A DNA stretch of 64,000 bases, taken from NCBI GenBank assembly GCA_022841915.1, contig JALHQN010000013.1:62001-126000 (forward strand), given 5' to 3'. Shown here one piece after another: positions 11,196 through 20,689 of the stretch (positions are counted from its first letter, which is position 1; each line of letters starts with the position of its first letter). Under the pieces are notes generated by a model. The model had not been told where the DNA came from and did no database searches. It saw only the letters and a list, made by a program, of their open reading frames with translations. The translations under genes were made by a program, and so were the position numbers. Source of the stretch: Burkholderiales bacterium (lineage in GTDB: Bacteria; Pseudomonadota; Gammaproteobacteria; Burkholderiales; WYBJ01).

Positions 11196-12364
11196 TGCTG
11201 TCCGCAGTGGACGCTGGGGCGCGCGTGTCGCTCGCCGGTCTGATCGCCGCGCCGCCGGTCTTCGCAGCGGGCGGGGCGGAGGTCGTCGACAGCTACGACA
11301 TGAAGGCCTTCGAGTGCGGCGTGCCCAGCCTCCGTGCCGCGATCGAGCTGGGTGAGGTCAGGCAGCTCGAACCCGGGGATATCTTGCTGTCGCGGTCGGC
11401 GAAGGTTCCTCGCCGTGCCTGGGTGGTCGGCGAAAACAAGGGAAGACCCCAAGTTGCGTCGAAGGACTGGCTGATCGTGCGCAGCGAGGGTTTCGAGCCC
11501 GCGTATCTGCGCCATCTGCTCGTCAGCAACGACTTTCATCAGCAGGCGCGGCGGCTGGCACCCAACGCCGGGCGGGCGCAGGGATCGGGTACAGCGGCCT
11601 GGTCGAGCATCACGGTGCCGCAGCCGGTGCGCGAACAACAACGTCGGATCGCCGGTGCGCTCGACACGGCGGATGCGCTGCGCGCCAAGCGAGCGAGCAG
11701 CTTGTCCAGGTACCGAGCACTGCCGCACTCGCTGCTGAACGATGTCTTCGGCGCGACGCCGCAGACCGCATTTCCCCGGGTGCCGCTCGCGGAACTGTCC
11801 GCCGAGCCGGTGCGCAGAGGAATCGACCTCGCACTGCTGGACAGCGGACGCTTCCCCGTCGTGCGGGCGGGCGATGTTCTGGACGATACGGTGGATCCCG
11901 CACACTGTCGGTATGTGGCGCACTCCGACGAGGCACTGGCGCGGAGCGCATTGTCCGACGGCGACATCGTGCTCGCTCGTGATCCTGGCGGTTCGGGCAA
12001 GGTGGGCGCCGCAATCGTCTATCCGGGGAACGCAGTTTGGTTCCTCCATGCTCGCGTCTATCGGCTGCGCATCGACGGGCTGCTTGCCTGCCCGGAGTAT
12101 GTGCGTGCGATCCTGGCGACGGCATGGGGGCAGCAGGGCCTCTTGCAAGCGTGGCGAGAAGCCGATCCGCGCACGCGCGTCGATCGACGTATCGAGGCGC
12201 TTGCCATACCGCTGCCTGCGCTGTCGCTGCAGCAGGTGTTCGTGGAGCGTGTGCTGGCGGCCCGGCGGCTGCAAGCGCGCATGCTCGCTTCATCCGAGCG
12301 ACTCGACGTGCTGTTGAACACGCTGCGCAATCTCGCCTTTCGAGGGGAATTGCCCCCCGGTTGA
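11195..12364 (+). CDS. type I restriction-modification specificity subunit (HsdS-like)
   Basis: Two halves with GDILLSRS / GDIVLARDPGGSG TRD-type motifs, PQPVREQQRRIAGALDTADALRAKR coiled-coil spacer; ATG 11195 overlaps the upstream stop (TGATG). Confidence 0.8.
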   Translation: MLSAVDAGARVSLAGLIAAPPVFAAGGAEVVDSYDMKAFECGVPSLRAAIELGEVRQLEPGDILLSRSAKVPRRAWVVGENKGRPQVASKDWLIVRSEGFEPAYLRHLLVSNDFHQQARRLAPNAGRAQGSGTAAWSSITVPQPVREQQRRIAGALDTADALRAKRASSLSRYRALPHSLLNDVFGATPQTAFPRVPLAELSAEPVRRGIDLALLDSGRFPVVRAGDVLDDTVDPAHCRYVAHSDEALARSALSDGDIVLARDPGGSGKVGAAIVYPGNAVWFLHARVYRLRIDGLLACPEYVRAILATAWGQQGLLQAWREADPRTRVDRRIEALAIPLPALSLQQVFVERVLAARRLQARMLASSERLDVLLNTLRNLAFRGELPPG

Positions 12365-12376
12365 CGAGTCGGCGCC

Positions 12377-14548
12377 TCAACCGGGGTCGCTGACCAAGCG
12401 AGGCAGGTGGACGACGACTTCGACCCCCTCGACGTCGGTGCGGTCGTGCGCCGCCACCTTGCCATGATGAAAATCGACGATCAGCTGCACGATGTACAGA
12501 CCCAGGCCCAAGTGAGGTTCATCGCCCGCCGTCGGAGGGCGCACCGACGCCATCGATTGGAACAGTCGCGCCTTCATCTCGGGCGGCAGCCCGGGGCCGA
12601 CGTTGCGCACGGTCAACACCGCATGCTGCGACCCGGCCTGCAGCTCGACTTCGATCGGCTGGTCGCCGCGGGTGAAGTCCACGGCGTTGGAGATGAGCTT
12701 GTCGAGCATCTGCGCGATGAGATCGGGCACGCCGCTGAGCATCACCGGCGGGTCCTGCGCGACGAGCTCGAAGCGCTTGGGTGCATAAGCGATGCGGTAG
12801 CCTTCGACGCAACCGCTCACCACTGCCCGCAGGTCGAATCGCTCGCGTTCGACGTCTCGCATCATGCGCTCCAGACGCGTCGCTTCCGTCATGCGCGTAA
12901 TGATGGTCGCGAGTCGCGCGAGCCCCTGCTCAGCGCGCGTGACATACACGTCCGCCTCCGAGGGCAGCGCGCTCAACTTCAGATTCTCCAGCGATGAGCG
13001 GACCACGGTGATCGGCGTGCGCAGTTCGTGAGAGAGCCGGGTCGCGAGGCTTTCGAGATACTGCGTGTATTGGGCCAGGCGATCGAGCGCACTGGAAAAA
13101 CTGCGCGACAAGTCCCCGAGTTCGTCGCGCGCCGAGGAGCTTGCGGTGACCGCGCGCAACCGGCCCGCCGAGTCGATCGCCTGCTCGGCTTCGTCGCGCA
13201 GACGGCGGATGCGGCTCGCGAGGCGGGTGGCGAACACGAACAGCGCGATCCCGACGAGAAGGAAGGAGCCCAGCGCGAGGGAGAGCAGCCGCTCGATCAG
13301 ACGCTGGCGCACGGCCAGCACGCCCTGGGTGGTCTCCTCGACGATGACCGCGCCGATGACGCGCTCGTCCGCCCACACCGGATGCGCGCTGGTGAGAATC
13401 TCGATGGGCGTGTCGTCGATGTGCCGGCGGGCCCCGGCCACCCGCCCGGACAAGGCGACATCGGCCTCTGCGCCGCGATACAGGGATACGTACGATTCTG
13501 GCTCGACGCTCAGTGTGGGGGCGGGCGGAATGACATAGTGGTAAAGCGGTCGCAGCCATGCTTCGGCGCGGCCGAGAAGGCTCTGCGAGTCGCCCGCTTC
13601 GTTGGGTTGCGGGGATTCTGCCGTGCTGCGCAGGCTGCCGCTCCGAGTCACCAGACGGCGGTCGGCAGCGATGATCCAAACCCGCGTACCCGGCCGAGCC
13701 AGCGAGCGCACGATCTGTACGGCTTCCGGAGGCGGCACCATTGCCGTACCCAGGCTCTCGCGACCTTCGGGACCGATGGAGCCGACGATGGAGCGAATGC
13801 TGCGGCTTTCCCGGTCGTCGACATCGGCATAGGCGAATCCCAGACGCGGGCCGACCATGGCGCGCGGCAGCCGAAGTTCGAGGTTGAAGCCAGAGTCTGT
13901 CTCGCGCCAGAAGCCCTGGATGCGCGGCTCCGGGTGTGCTCGTGCAGGGCTCGTGGCGTCGGTCGGCACCTGAAACGCGGCGACCGGTCCCGCCGAGCGC
14001 GCCGAAACGATGTAACGGCGCAGTTCGCCCCAGGGAGTATGCAAGCCGATGCGCACATGATCTGCGGCATCGACGCGTGGGTTGTCCGGATCTCGATAGA
14101 CGAGGTCTTCGTCGATGACTTCGAATACTGCATAGACCTGGTTGTCGTAGACCCCCAGCGCGTGCCAGAGCGTAATGGGGGCAACCTCGATATCCGCGGC
14201 TTGCTCCACCACATGTTCGCGCCCGAGCGCTCTGAGTTCCACGCCTTGCTGCATCCAGTCGTCGAGGTCGCCGTCGAGTTCGATCGGCCGGGACAACTTG
14301 TAGGCGACGATCGCATTCGATGCATCCGCGTGCGGGTCGCGGCTCGGTGCATGGAACAGGCTCGGGCGATCGTTCAGCGCGGTGGCAATGGCGCGTGCGG
14401 TATTGAGCACGGCGGCCTCCTGGTTCTCGCGCAGGATGCTCTCCAATTCGCCGGCGTAGAGGTATGCGATCCAAGGAATGGCGAGCAGCACGCACGAAAC
14501 GAGCAGCATCTTCGCCCGGATGCTCAAGCCCAGGCGCAGTCGCTTCAA
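12377..14548 (-). CDS. sensor histidine kinase with CBM9-like extracytoplasmic domain, Pds (proteobacterial dedicated sortase system)-type
   Basis: LSHELRTPITVVRSSLENLKL H-box, HAMP-like region, ATPase domain; IELDGDLDDWMQQG...YAVFEVIDED extracytoplasmic domain; TTG start at 14548 overlaps the regulator stop (TTGA). Confidence 0.82.
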   Translation of the reverse strand: MKRLRLGLSIRAKMLLVSCVLLAIPWIAYLYAGELESILRENQEAAVLNTARAIATALNDRPSLFHAPSRDPHADASNAIVAYKLSRPIELDGDLDDWMQQGVELRALGREHVVEQAADIEVAPITLWHALGVYDNQVYAVFEVIDEDLVYRDPDNPRVDAADHVRIGLHTPWGELRRYIVSARSAGPVAAFQVPTDATSPARAHPEPRIQGFWRETDSGFNLELRLPRAMVGPRLGFAYADVDDRESRSIRSIVGSIGPEGRESLGTAMVPPPEAVQIVRSLARPGTRVWIIAADRRLVTRSGSLRSTAESPQPNEAGDSQSLLGRAEAWLRPLYHYVIPPAPTLSVEPESYVSLYRGAEADVALSGRVAGARRHIDDTPIEILTSAHPVWADERVIGAVIVEETTQGVLAVRQRLIERLLSLALGSFLLVGIALFVFATRLASRIRRLRDEAEQAIDSAGRLRAVTASSSARDELGDLSRSFSSALDRLAQYTQYLESLATRLSHELRTPITVVRSSLENLKLSALPSEADVYVTRAEQGLARLATIITRMTEATRLERMMRDVERERFDLRAVVSGCVEGYRIAYAPKRFELVAQDPPVMLSGVPDLIAQMLDKLISNAVDFTRGDQPIEVELQAGSQHAVLTVRNVGPGLPPEMKARLFQSMASVRPPTAGDEPHLGLGLYIVQLIVDFHHGKVAAHDRTDVEGVEVVVHLPRLVSDPG

Positions 14549-15237
14549 CTGGACTTCCAGCGGTAGCCCATGCCGTACACCGTCTCGATGCAGTCGAAGG
14601 CGGGGTCGTGCTCGAGAAACTTGCGGCGGATCCGCTTGATGTGGGAGGTGACGGTCGTGTCGTCGACCACCATCCGGGCGTCGCGCATCAACTGATCGCG
14701 ATGCTTCACATGGCCCGGATGGCGGGCGAGCGCATGCACGATCCATAGCTCGGTGACGGTCAAGTCGACGGGCGTGTCGTTCCAGCCCACGCGCATTCTG
14801 CTCAGGTCGACTCTGAGCTTGCCCCGTTCGAGCACATCGTCGCCGGTGGCCGGGCCTTGCGTGGCGTCCAGGCGTCTGAACAGTGCCGCGATGCGAGCCG
14901 ACAGGTGCGGCAGGCTGATGTCCTTGGTGAGGTAGTCGTCCGCACCCATGCGCAAGCCCGACACCGTATCGATGTCGCTGTCGCGTGCGGTCAGAAAGAT
15001 GATCGGGATGGTGGCGGACATCGCCCGCAGCGACCGACACAACTCGAAGCCGCCGTCGATTTCATCCGCGAGTCCGATGTCGATGATGGCGAGGTTGGGC
15101 AGACGGCTCTCGAACGCGCGCATGGCTTCATGGCGCGTGCCGTAACCGGTTACTTGATACCCTTGCCTGCGTAGCGCGTCTGCGTAGTTCTCACGGATGG
15201 ACGGGTCGTCCTCGACGATAGCGATCCAGCGACTCAC
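14545..15237 (-). CDS. response regulator, OmpR-type, Pds-type partner
   Basis: IAIVEDDPSIRENYADALRRQGY, LTARDSDIDTVSGLRMGADDYLTKD, winged-helix C-terminus VTSHIKRIRRKF...VYGMGYRW. Confidence 0.9.
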   Translation of the reverse strand: MSRWIAIVEDDPSIRENYADALRRQGYQVTGYGTRHEAMRAFESRLPNLAIIDIGLADEIDGGFELCRSLRAMSATIPIIFLTARDSDIDTVSGLRMGADDYLTKDISLPHLSARIAALFRRLDATQGPATGDDVLERGKLRVDLSRMRVGWNDTPVDLTVTELWIVHALARHPGHVKHRDQLMRDARMVVDDTTVTSHIKRIRRKFLEHDPAFDCIETVYGMGYRWKSS

Positions 15238-15490
15238 GTGCCTGCCCCGTCATTGAAAATAATTGTGTCGAATACTACATCCCCACGATAGTTGCGCAAT
15301 AATCCCGACCCTCTCGCCATTTTGCTGCCCGAATTGATCCGGCGCCGGCCACATTGCGGGCGGCAACGCGCCTGGCGCGGCAGGCTTAATGATCCTGCGC
15401 GCCGCAGATCCCCGTGGTTCGATGCTCATCACGGGTCCGGAGCCTGGTGCTCCGGACGGTGCGTCAGATCATGTCATGACGAGGAATACG

Positions 15491-15673
15491 ATGTCGGTCG
15501 CAGCAAAGCTTCACTCGCCGCCGGAGGCGGACGATGCACGGGTCAGCGCAAGTGTGTTCGGGGTGGCCAATCGACGGGTCGTGCGCGACTTCGCCGTTCT
15601 GCTCGGCGTGGCGCTCACCATCGGCCTGACCGCAGGCGTGGGCATGATGCTCGCCGTGCTCCTGCTTGCCTGA
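15491..15673 (+). CDS. small single-TM hypothetical protein
   Basis: 60 aa MSVAAKLHS...FAVLLGVALTIGLTAGVGMMLAVLLLA; no family recognised. Confidence 0.45.
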   Translation: MSVAAKLHSPPEADDARVSASVFGVANRRVVRDFAVLLGVALTIGLTAGVGMMLAVLLLA

Positions 15674-15763
15674 GAGCGGCGCAAGCCAGACGGGCGAAGC
15701 CAGGCTTGCGCGCATGCGGGAACGCGTCGGCCGCGTGGGGATTAACGCCCGCCCCGAGTGCGA

Positions 15764-16981
15764 TCAGTAGCTGCGAGGAGGCGGGACGGTGTGTGGAATT
15801 CCGCCCGCGGCGGCATCCCACGGATGTGCGCGCACCACCTCTTCATCGATTTCGACACCCCAGCCCGGCCCGGACGGCACGGTGATGTAGCCGCCTTCGA
15901 TCTCGGGTGTCACGCCGTAGACCAGATCGTCCTTCCAGGGCACGTCGTCGACATCGATCTCCATGATCCGCACGTTGGGCAGCACCGCGCATAGCTGGGC
16001 TGCAATCGCGCCGGACAAATGGCTGTAGTGATTGTGCGGGGCGACGTTGAGCTTGAACGCTTCGGCCAGATTGCCCACTTTCTTGGCTTGAGCAAAGCCG
16101 TTCCAGGGAATGTCGATCATGAAGACGTCCGCCGCTTGGCGCTGCAGGTAGGGCAGGTACTGATCCATGTGGATCAGCGTCTCTCCGGTGCAGATGCGAG
16201 TGGACGTGGAGCGCTTGACCTCCAGCACCGCTTGCGGATCGTGGCAGTCGAATTCGAGCCAGTGCAGGTTGAACGGTTCGAGTGCCTTGGCGATGCGCTT
16301 GACGGCTTCAGGCTTGAAGTGAAAGTTCAGGTCGAGATTGATGTCGAAGTCCGGGCCGACGGCATCGCGAAAGGTGCCGATCAGCTTCTCGGCATGCGCC
16401 ACCAGCCAGTTCGGCACCCACTCGTCGTTCTGACCGAGTGAGCCGTCGAAGCCGCTGTGCCAAGTGCCGCCCTTGCCGGGCATCACCAGGTTGGTCTTGA
16501 GCGCGGTGTAGCCCCGGGCCACCACTTCCTTGCCCAGGGAGGCGATGTCTTCCCACCCCTCGATGGGCGGTGTGCCGAGAAGTTTGCTGTGCCGCACGCG
16601 CGTCGAGCCGCAGTGGGACCAGTAGAGCCGCACCTGATCTCGGATGGGGCCGCCGAAGAGTTCGGCCACAGAAATGCCCAGCGCCTTGGCCTTGATGTCG
16701 AGCAGCGCGAGTTCGACGCCTGCGGTGGCCTTGGCGGCGATGCCTCCCGGACTCGAGCGCGTGAGGCGGACCATGTCGGCGAAGCGCGCTTCGAAGGCGC
16801 GCGGGTCCTGGCCCAGCAATATGGCTTTCAGATCGGCCACCGCGCCGATGATCCCGAGCGGCGTGCGCGCATCGCTGCATTCGCCCCAGCCCGTGAGGCC
16901 TGCGTCGGTTTCGACCTTGACGAAGATCCAGGGTCGCCAACCGGCGTCGACCACCATCGCTTCCGCGTTCGTGATTTTCAT
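15764..16981 (-). CDS. mandelate racemase/muconate lactonizing enzyme family (enolase superfamily)
   Basis: MKITNAEAMVVDAGWRPWIFVKVETDAGLTGWGECSD; NLDLNFHF, LEFDCHD, TGETL active-site series. Confidence 0.9.
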   Translation of the reverse strand: MKITNAEAMVVDAGWRPWIFVKVETDAGLTGWGECSDARTPLGIIGAVADLKAILLGQDPRAFEARFADMVRLTRSSPGGIAAKATAGVELALLDIKAKALGISVAELFGGPIRDQVRLYWSHCGSTRVRHSKLLGTPPIEGWEDIASLGKEVVARGYTALKTNLVMPGKGGTWHSGFDGSLGQNDEWVPNWLVAHAEKLIGTFRDAVGPDFDINLDLNFHFKPEAVKRIAKALEPFNLHWLEFDCHDPQAVLEVKRSTSTRICTGETLIHMDQYLPYLQRQAADVFMIDIPWNGFAQAKKVGNLAEAFKLNVAPHNHYSHLSGAIAAQLCAVLPNVRIMEIDVDDVPWKDDLVYGVTPEIEGGYITVPSGPGWGVEIDEEVVRAHPWDAAAGGIPHTVPPPRSY

Positions 16982-17068
16982 GCGCCTCCTCCTTGGTTTT
17001 TCGCTCCGGTGCACGAAGGCCGCCGGCGCCTGCGGCTGCCTGGCGGCTCGCCATGACGCAACACGTTA

Positions 17069-17962
17069 TCAGCTCCGGCGATCGAGCGCGAGCCGTTGCC
17101 TGCCCGTCCCGACGCCGGTCGCAAGCGCCGTTGCGAACATGACGAGCGTGCCGCCGATCAGCAATGCCGGGGTCACCGGCTCGCCGAGGAACACGGCACC
17201 CCACAGCACGCCGAACACGGGGATGAGATAGGCGACGGTGAGGGCCGACATGGGACCCACATCGCGGATGAGCTTGAAGTACAGCAGGTAGGCGATGCCT
17301 GTGCAGACGACGCCCAGCGTCGCCGCCGCGGCGACCGCCTCGGATGACAGCGGCCCGGGCGCCGGAAAGTGCAGCGTTGCGGGCAGGATCAAAAGCGTCG
17401 CAACCCATAGGCTGCCATGCGCCGAATTGAAGGGGTCCAGCGTATCGGCATGGCGGCGCGCGTAGTTGCTGGAGAAGCCGTAGCACAAGGCCGTGCACAA
17501 CACGGCGATCACCGGGATGGCGCTTGGAACATCGCTGTTCGCCAAGTCGCTCCATACCAGCACCGCAACCCCTGCGATCCCGAGCATCAGCCCGATCGAT
17601 GCTCGCAGGGAAAGCGCCTGCTTGAGCCAGATCGCACCCACGATCGCGCCGAACACGGGGGCCGTGGCGTTGAGTACCGATAGCACGGAGGCGTTCAGGC
17701 TCTGGGCCGCGTAGGTCAGGAGAAAGAACGGAAGCGCGGTGTTGAGCGCGCCGAGCATGGCGATTTGCCGCCACTGGCGCTGCAGGCGCAGAGGGCGCGC
17801 CGTGATCCACGCAACCCAGGCGAGCATGATGGCCGCCATGGCGATGCGCAGTTCCACCAGCCAGACCGGTCCGAACACCGGGACGCTATAGCGCGTCAGC
17901 GTGTGGGCGCCGCCCCAGATCGCGCCTAGAAGAACGAGTTGAGCGAGACTGGCCGCGGTCAT
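17069..17962 (-). CDS. EamA/DMT-family transporter
   Basis: Ten hydrophobic segments in two repeats; PVFGVLWGAVFLGEPVTPALLIGGTLV. Confidence 0.88.
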   Translation of the reverse strand: MTAASLAQLVLLGAIWGGAHTLTRYSVPVFGPVWLVELRIAMAAIMLAWVAWITARPLRLQRQWRQIAMLGALNTALPFFLLTYAAQSLNASVLSVLNATAPVFGAIVGAIWLKQALSLRASIGLMLGIAGVAVLVWSDLANSDVPSAIPVIAVLCTALCYGFSSNYARRHADTLDPFNSAHGSLWVATLLILPATLHFPAPGPLSSEAVAAAATLGVVCTGIAYLLYFKLIRDVGPMSALTVAYLIPVFGVLWGAVFLGEPVTPALLIGGTLVMFATALATGVGTGRQRLALDRRS

Positions 17963-18074
17963 GGTGCGCAGGCGTGTCGTCGGGGGTCGAAGGTAAGCAA
18001 GGGCGCTGCGGCACGCGGAGGGCCGCCGAGTTCTTCAGCGCGTCGCATGACCTGATCGAGCCATCACGGCAGGA

Positions 18075-19238
18075 TCAGGCGGCAAGATCGCGCAACGCGC
18101 GATAGAAATTCGCCTTGCCTTCGAAGCCCAGCCCGGGCAGTTGCGGCAACCCGACGTAACCTTCGGCGATTTTCAATCCGTCGGTGAATCCGCCCATCGG
18201 CTGGTGCGTGCGCGGGTAGGCTTCCGTGCCGCCCAGGCCCAGACCGGCCGTGATGTGCAGCGAAAGGAGGTGGCCGCCGTGGGGATAGATGCGCGTGCGC
18301 GACCAACCGTGCTTCTCGACCAGCTCGATCGTACGGATGTATTCGCAAATGCCGTAGCTCAACGCGCAGTCGAACTGCAGATAGTCGATGTCCGGGCGCA
18401 TGCCGCCGTAGCGAAGCAGATTGAGCGCATCCCACGAGGAGAGCAGGTTCTCGCCCGTGGCGAGCGGACCGGCATACTCGCGAGCGACGGCCGCTTGAAG
18501 TTCGAAGTCCAACGGGTAGCCCGGCTCCTCGTACCAGCGCAGTCCCAGGGGCGCCATCGCTCGGCCGTAGTCGAGCGCGGTCGCGACATCGAATCGTCCG
18601 TTCGCATCGACGGCGAGATCGTCGGCCGACACCACTTGGAGCACAGCCTCGATGCGCCGCATATCCTCCGGGAGCGGCGCGCCGCCGATCTTCATCTTGA
18701 CGACCGTGAAGCCGTCGTCGAGATGGCCGCGAATCTCGTCTTGCAAGGCATCGATTCCGCGCCCCGGCGCGTAATAGCCGCCGCCGACGTAGACCGGGAC
18801 CCGCGTCGGTACGCGGCCGCCCCAGTGCCTTTCGGCCAGAAAGCGATACAGCGGCACTCCGGCGATCTTGGCGCAGGCATCCCAGACCGCCATGTCGAGC
18901 GTGGCGGCGGCGACGGCACGATCGCCGTGCCCGCCAGGCTTCTCCTTGCGCATCATGCAGTCCCAGACCTTGAAGGGATCCAGATTGGCGCCGCCGTCGT
19001 CGAGCAGGCTCTCGGGGGCGGCACTGAGCAGCCGTGGGATCATGCGCTCGCGCAGGATCGCGTTCTGGCTGTAGCGGCCCGTGCCGCTGAAGCCGTAGCC
19101 GATCACCGGCTTCCCATCGCGCACGATATCCGTGACCACGGCGACCAGTCCCGTCGTCATGTCGCTGAAGTCCATGACGGCGTTGCTGCGCGCTTCGGCG
19201 GTGCTGATGGTGGTTTCGCGGATGGCTGCGATGCGCAT
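18075..19238 (-). CDS. mandelate racemase/muconate lactonizing enzyme family (enolase superfamily)
   Basis: VVKMKIGGAPLPEDMRRIEAV, AVDANGRFD, RWYEEPGYP, ATGENLLSS. Confidence 0.9.
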   Translation of the reverse strand: MRIAAIRETTISTAEARSNAVMDFSDMTTGLVAVVTDIVRDGKPVIGYGFSGTGRYSQNAILRERMIPRLLSAAPESLLDDGGANLDPFKVWDCMMRKEKPGGHGDRAVAAATLDMAVWDACAKIAGVPLYRFLAERHWGGRVPTRVPVYVGGGYYAPGRGIDALQDEIRGHLDDGFTVVKMKIGGAPLPEDMRRIEAVLQVVSADDLAVDANGRFDVATALDYGRAMAPLGLRWYEEPGYPLDFELQAAVAREYAGPLATGENLLSSWDALNLLRYGGMRPDIDYLQFDCALSYGICEYIRTIELVEKHGWSRTRIYPHGGHLLSLHITAGLGLGGTEAYPRTHQPMGGFTDGLKIAEGYVGLPQLPGLGFEGKANFYRALRDLAA

Positions 19239-19360
19239 GCGGATGTCCTGGAGGCTCGATGGCGATGAGGCGAGAAAAAGGCCAGGTCCGTGTGCGCGGG
19301 AGCCTGGCCGTGGTGCTTCGCAGCCGCGGGTCGAGGTGAACCGACCCGCGTGCCTGTGGA

Positions 19361-20248
19361 TCAGGCGCTGGGGCGAGATCCTCGGATCTGGGTGCGCAGC
19401 ATGTAGCGGCGCTCGTTCGGATCGAAGGCGTTGCGCCGGTGCATGGCACAGCGGTTGTCCCACATCAGCAGATCGCCCACCTTCCACACCTGATACCAGG
19501 CCAGATGCGGCTGCGTCGAGTGCGCCCACAGACGATCGAGCAGCGCTTCGCTTTCGGCCAGCGGCATGCCCATGATGTAGCCATTCGGGCGGCGGCCGAG
19601 GAAGAGTGCCTTGCGACCGGTGACCGGGTGGCGAATGACGGCGGGGTGGATGGCGCCGGGTGCCTTGCTCGGATCGGTGACGGGCTCGAAGCCTTTGCGC
19701 AGATCGCCGGCGCTGTTGTAGCTTGCGTCGTGCTTGATCATCTTGCCCTCGACGGCTGCCTTGAGGTCGGCCGGCAGGGTGTCGTACACCTGATACATGC
19801 TCAGGAATCCGGTCTCGCCCCCCTCCTTTGTCACTTCGATGCCGTAGAGCAGGGCGCCCGTCGGCGTGACTTCTTGGTACGACATGTCGGTATGCCAGAC
19901 CGCTTCGCCATAGCCCAGTCCGCCGATGGGGGCGCCGTCGACCTTGATGTTCGACATGACCGTGATATCGGGGTAGCCGTCGATCCAGGGCTTGCCCAGG
20001 GTATTGATCGGCGCCTTGTCGAGGTCACCGAAACGGCGGCTGAACTCGAGCAAGTGGTCCTTGGTCAGGGTCTGACCGCGGAAGCGCAGCACCAGATGCT
20101 GCATCCAGGCGTCGTGGATGATGCGGATGGCCTCGTCGCTGACGGGCTGAGACAGATCGACGCCGACGATATCGGCGCCGACCGCGGCGCCCGTCGGAAT
20201 GACTTGAACGTTGATTGCGGACTGCAATACGGGGGCCGTGGCCGACAT
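19361..20248 (-). CDS. TauD/TfdA-family Fe(II)/2-oxoglutarate dioxygenase
   Basis: AVWHTDMSYQEVTPTGALLYG (HxD) and WDNRCAMHRRNAFDPNERRYMLRTQIRG; N-terminal extension in ORF track is spurious. Confidence 0.92.
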   Translation of the reverse strand: MSATAPVLQSAINVQVIPTGAAVGADIVGVDLSQPVSDEAIRIIHDAWMQHLVLRFRGQTLTKDHLLEFSRRFGDLDKAPINTLGKPWIDGYPDITVMSNIKVDGAPIGGLGYGEAVWHTDMSYQEVTPTGALLYGIEVTKEGGETGFLSMYQVYDTLPADLKAAVEGKMIKHDASYNSAGDLRKGFEPVTDPSKAPGAIHPAVIRHPVTGRKALFLGRRPNGYIMGMPLAESEALLDRLWAHSTQPHLAWYQVWKVGDLLMWDNRCAMHRRNAFDPNERRYMLRTQIRGSRPSA

Positions 20249-20689
20249 GAGAGTTCTCCTGCCAAGGGTGCGGAAAATGTGCATTGTACTGGAGCCAGCG
20301 GCGCGAGGGATGCCAGCCTCGAAAAGTCGGCTGCCGCAGGGCCGGGGAGCGTTCAACCGCTCAGGCCCAAGGAGCGCATGAACTTCAGCAGGCCGGCCGC
20401 GATTACCCGAGGCTGCGATACCCGCCAACGCGCTTCCAACGCCGCGAGGTGACTCGCCAGCCCGATCGCCAGCGCCGGGAACACGATGTGAGAGGGATCG
20501 TGAACCCATCATTGGATGCGGGCGACCTGCAGCGCATCGAGATCGAGCATGGCAAGGCTGTCGACAGGCGAGCGGCGGGCCGAGGCTCGCAAACCGTGGG
20601 CCTGCGCTCGTGCGATCCCCACGGGCGGCGGCTTCTTGTACAGTCGCACTCAGCGTTATTTTGCGGACCCTTTGCGCGGAGCAATCAGC

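Noticed and set aside
12930-14566. Large alternative-frame and antisense ORFs over the sensor kinase (521 aa minus, 512 aa plus)
   Set aside because: Arg/Ala/Gly-rich shadow translations; the kinase frame contains the recognisable H-box and ATPase motifs.
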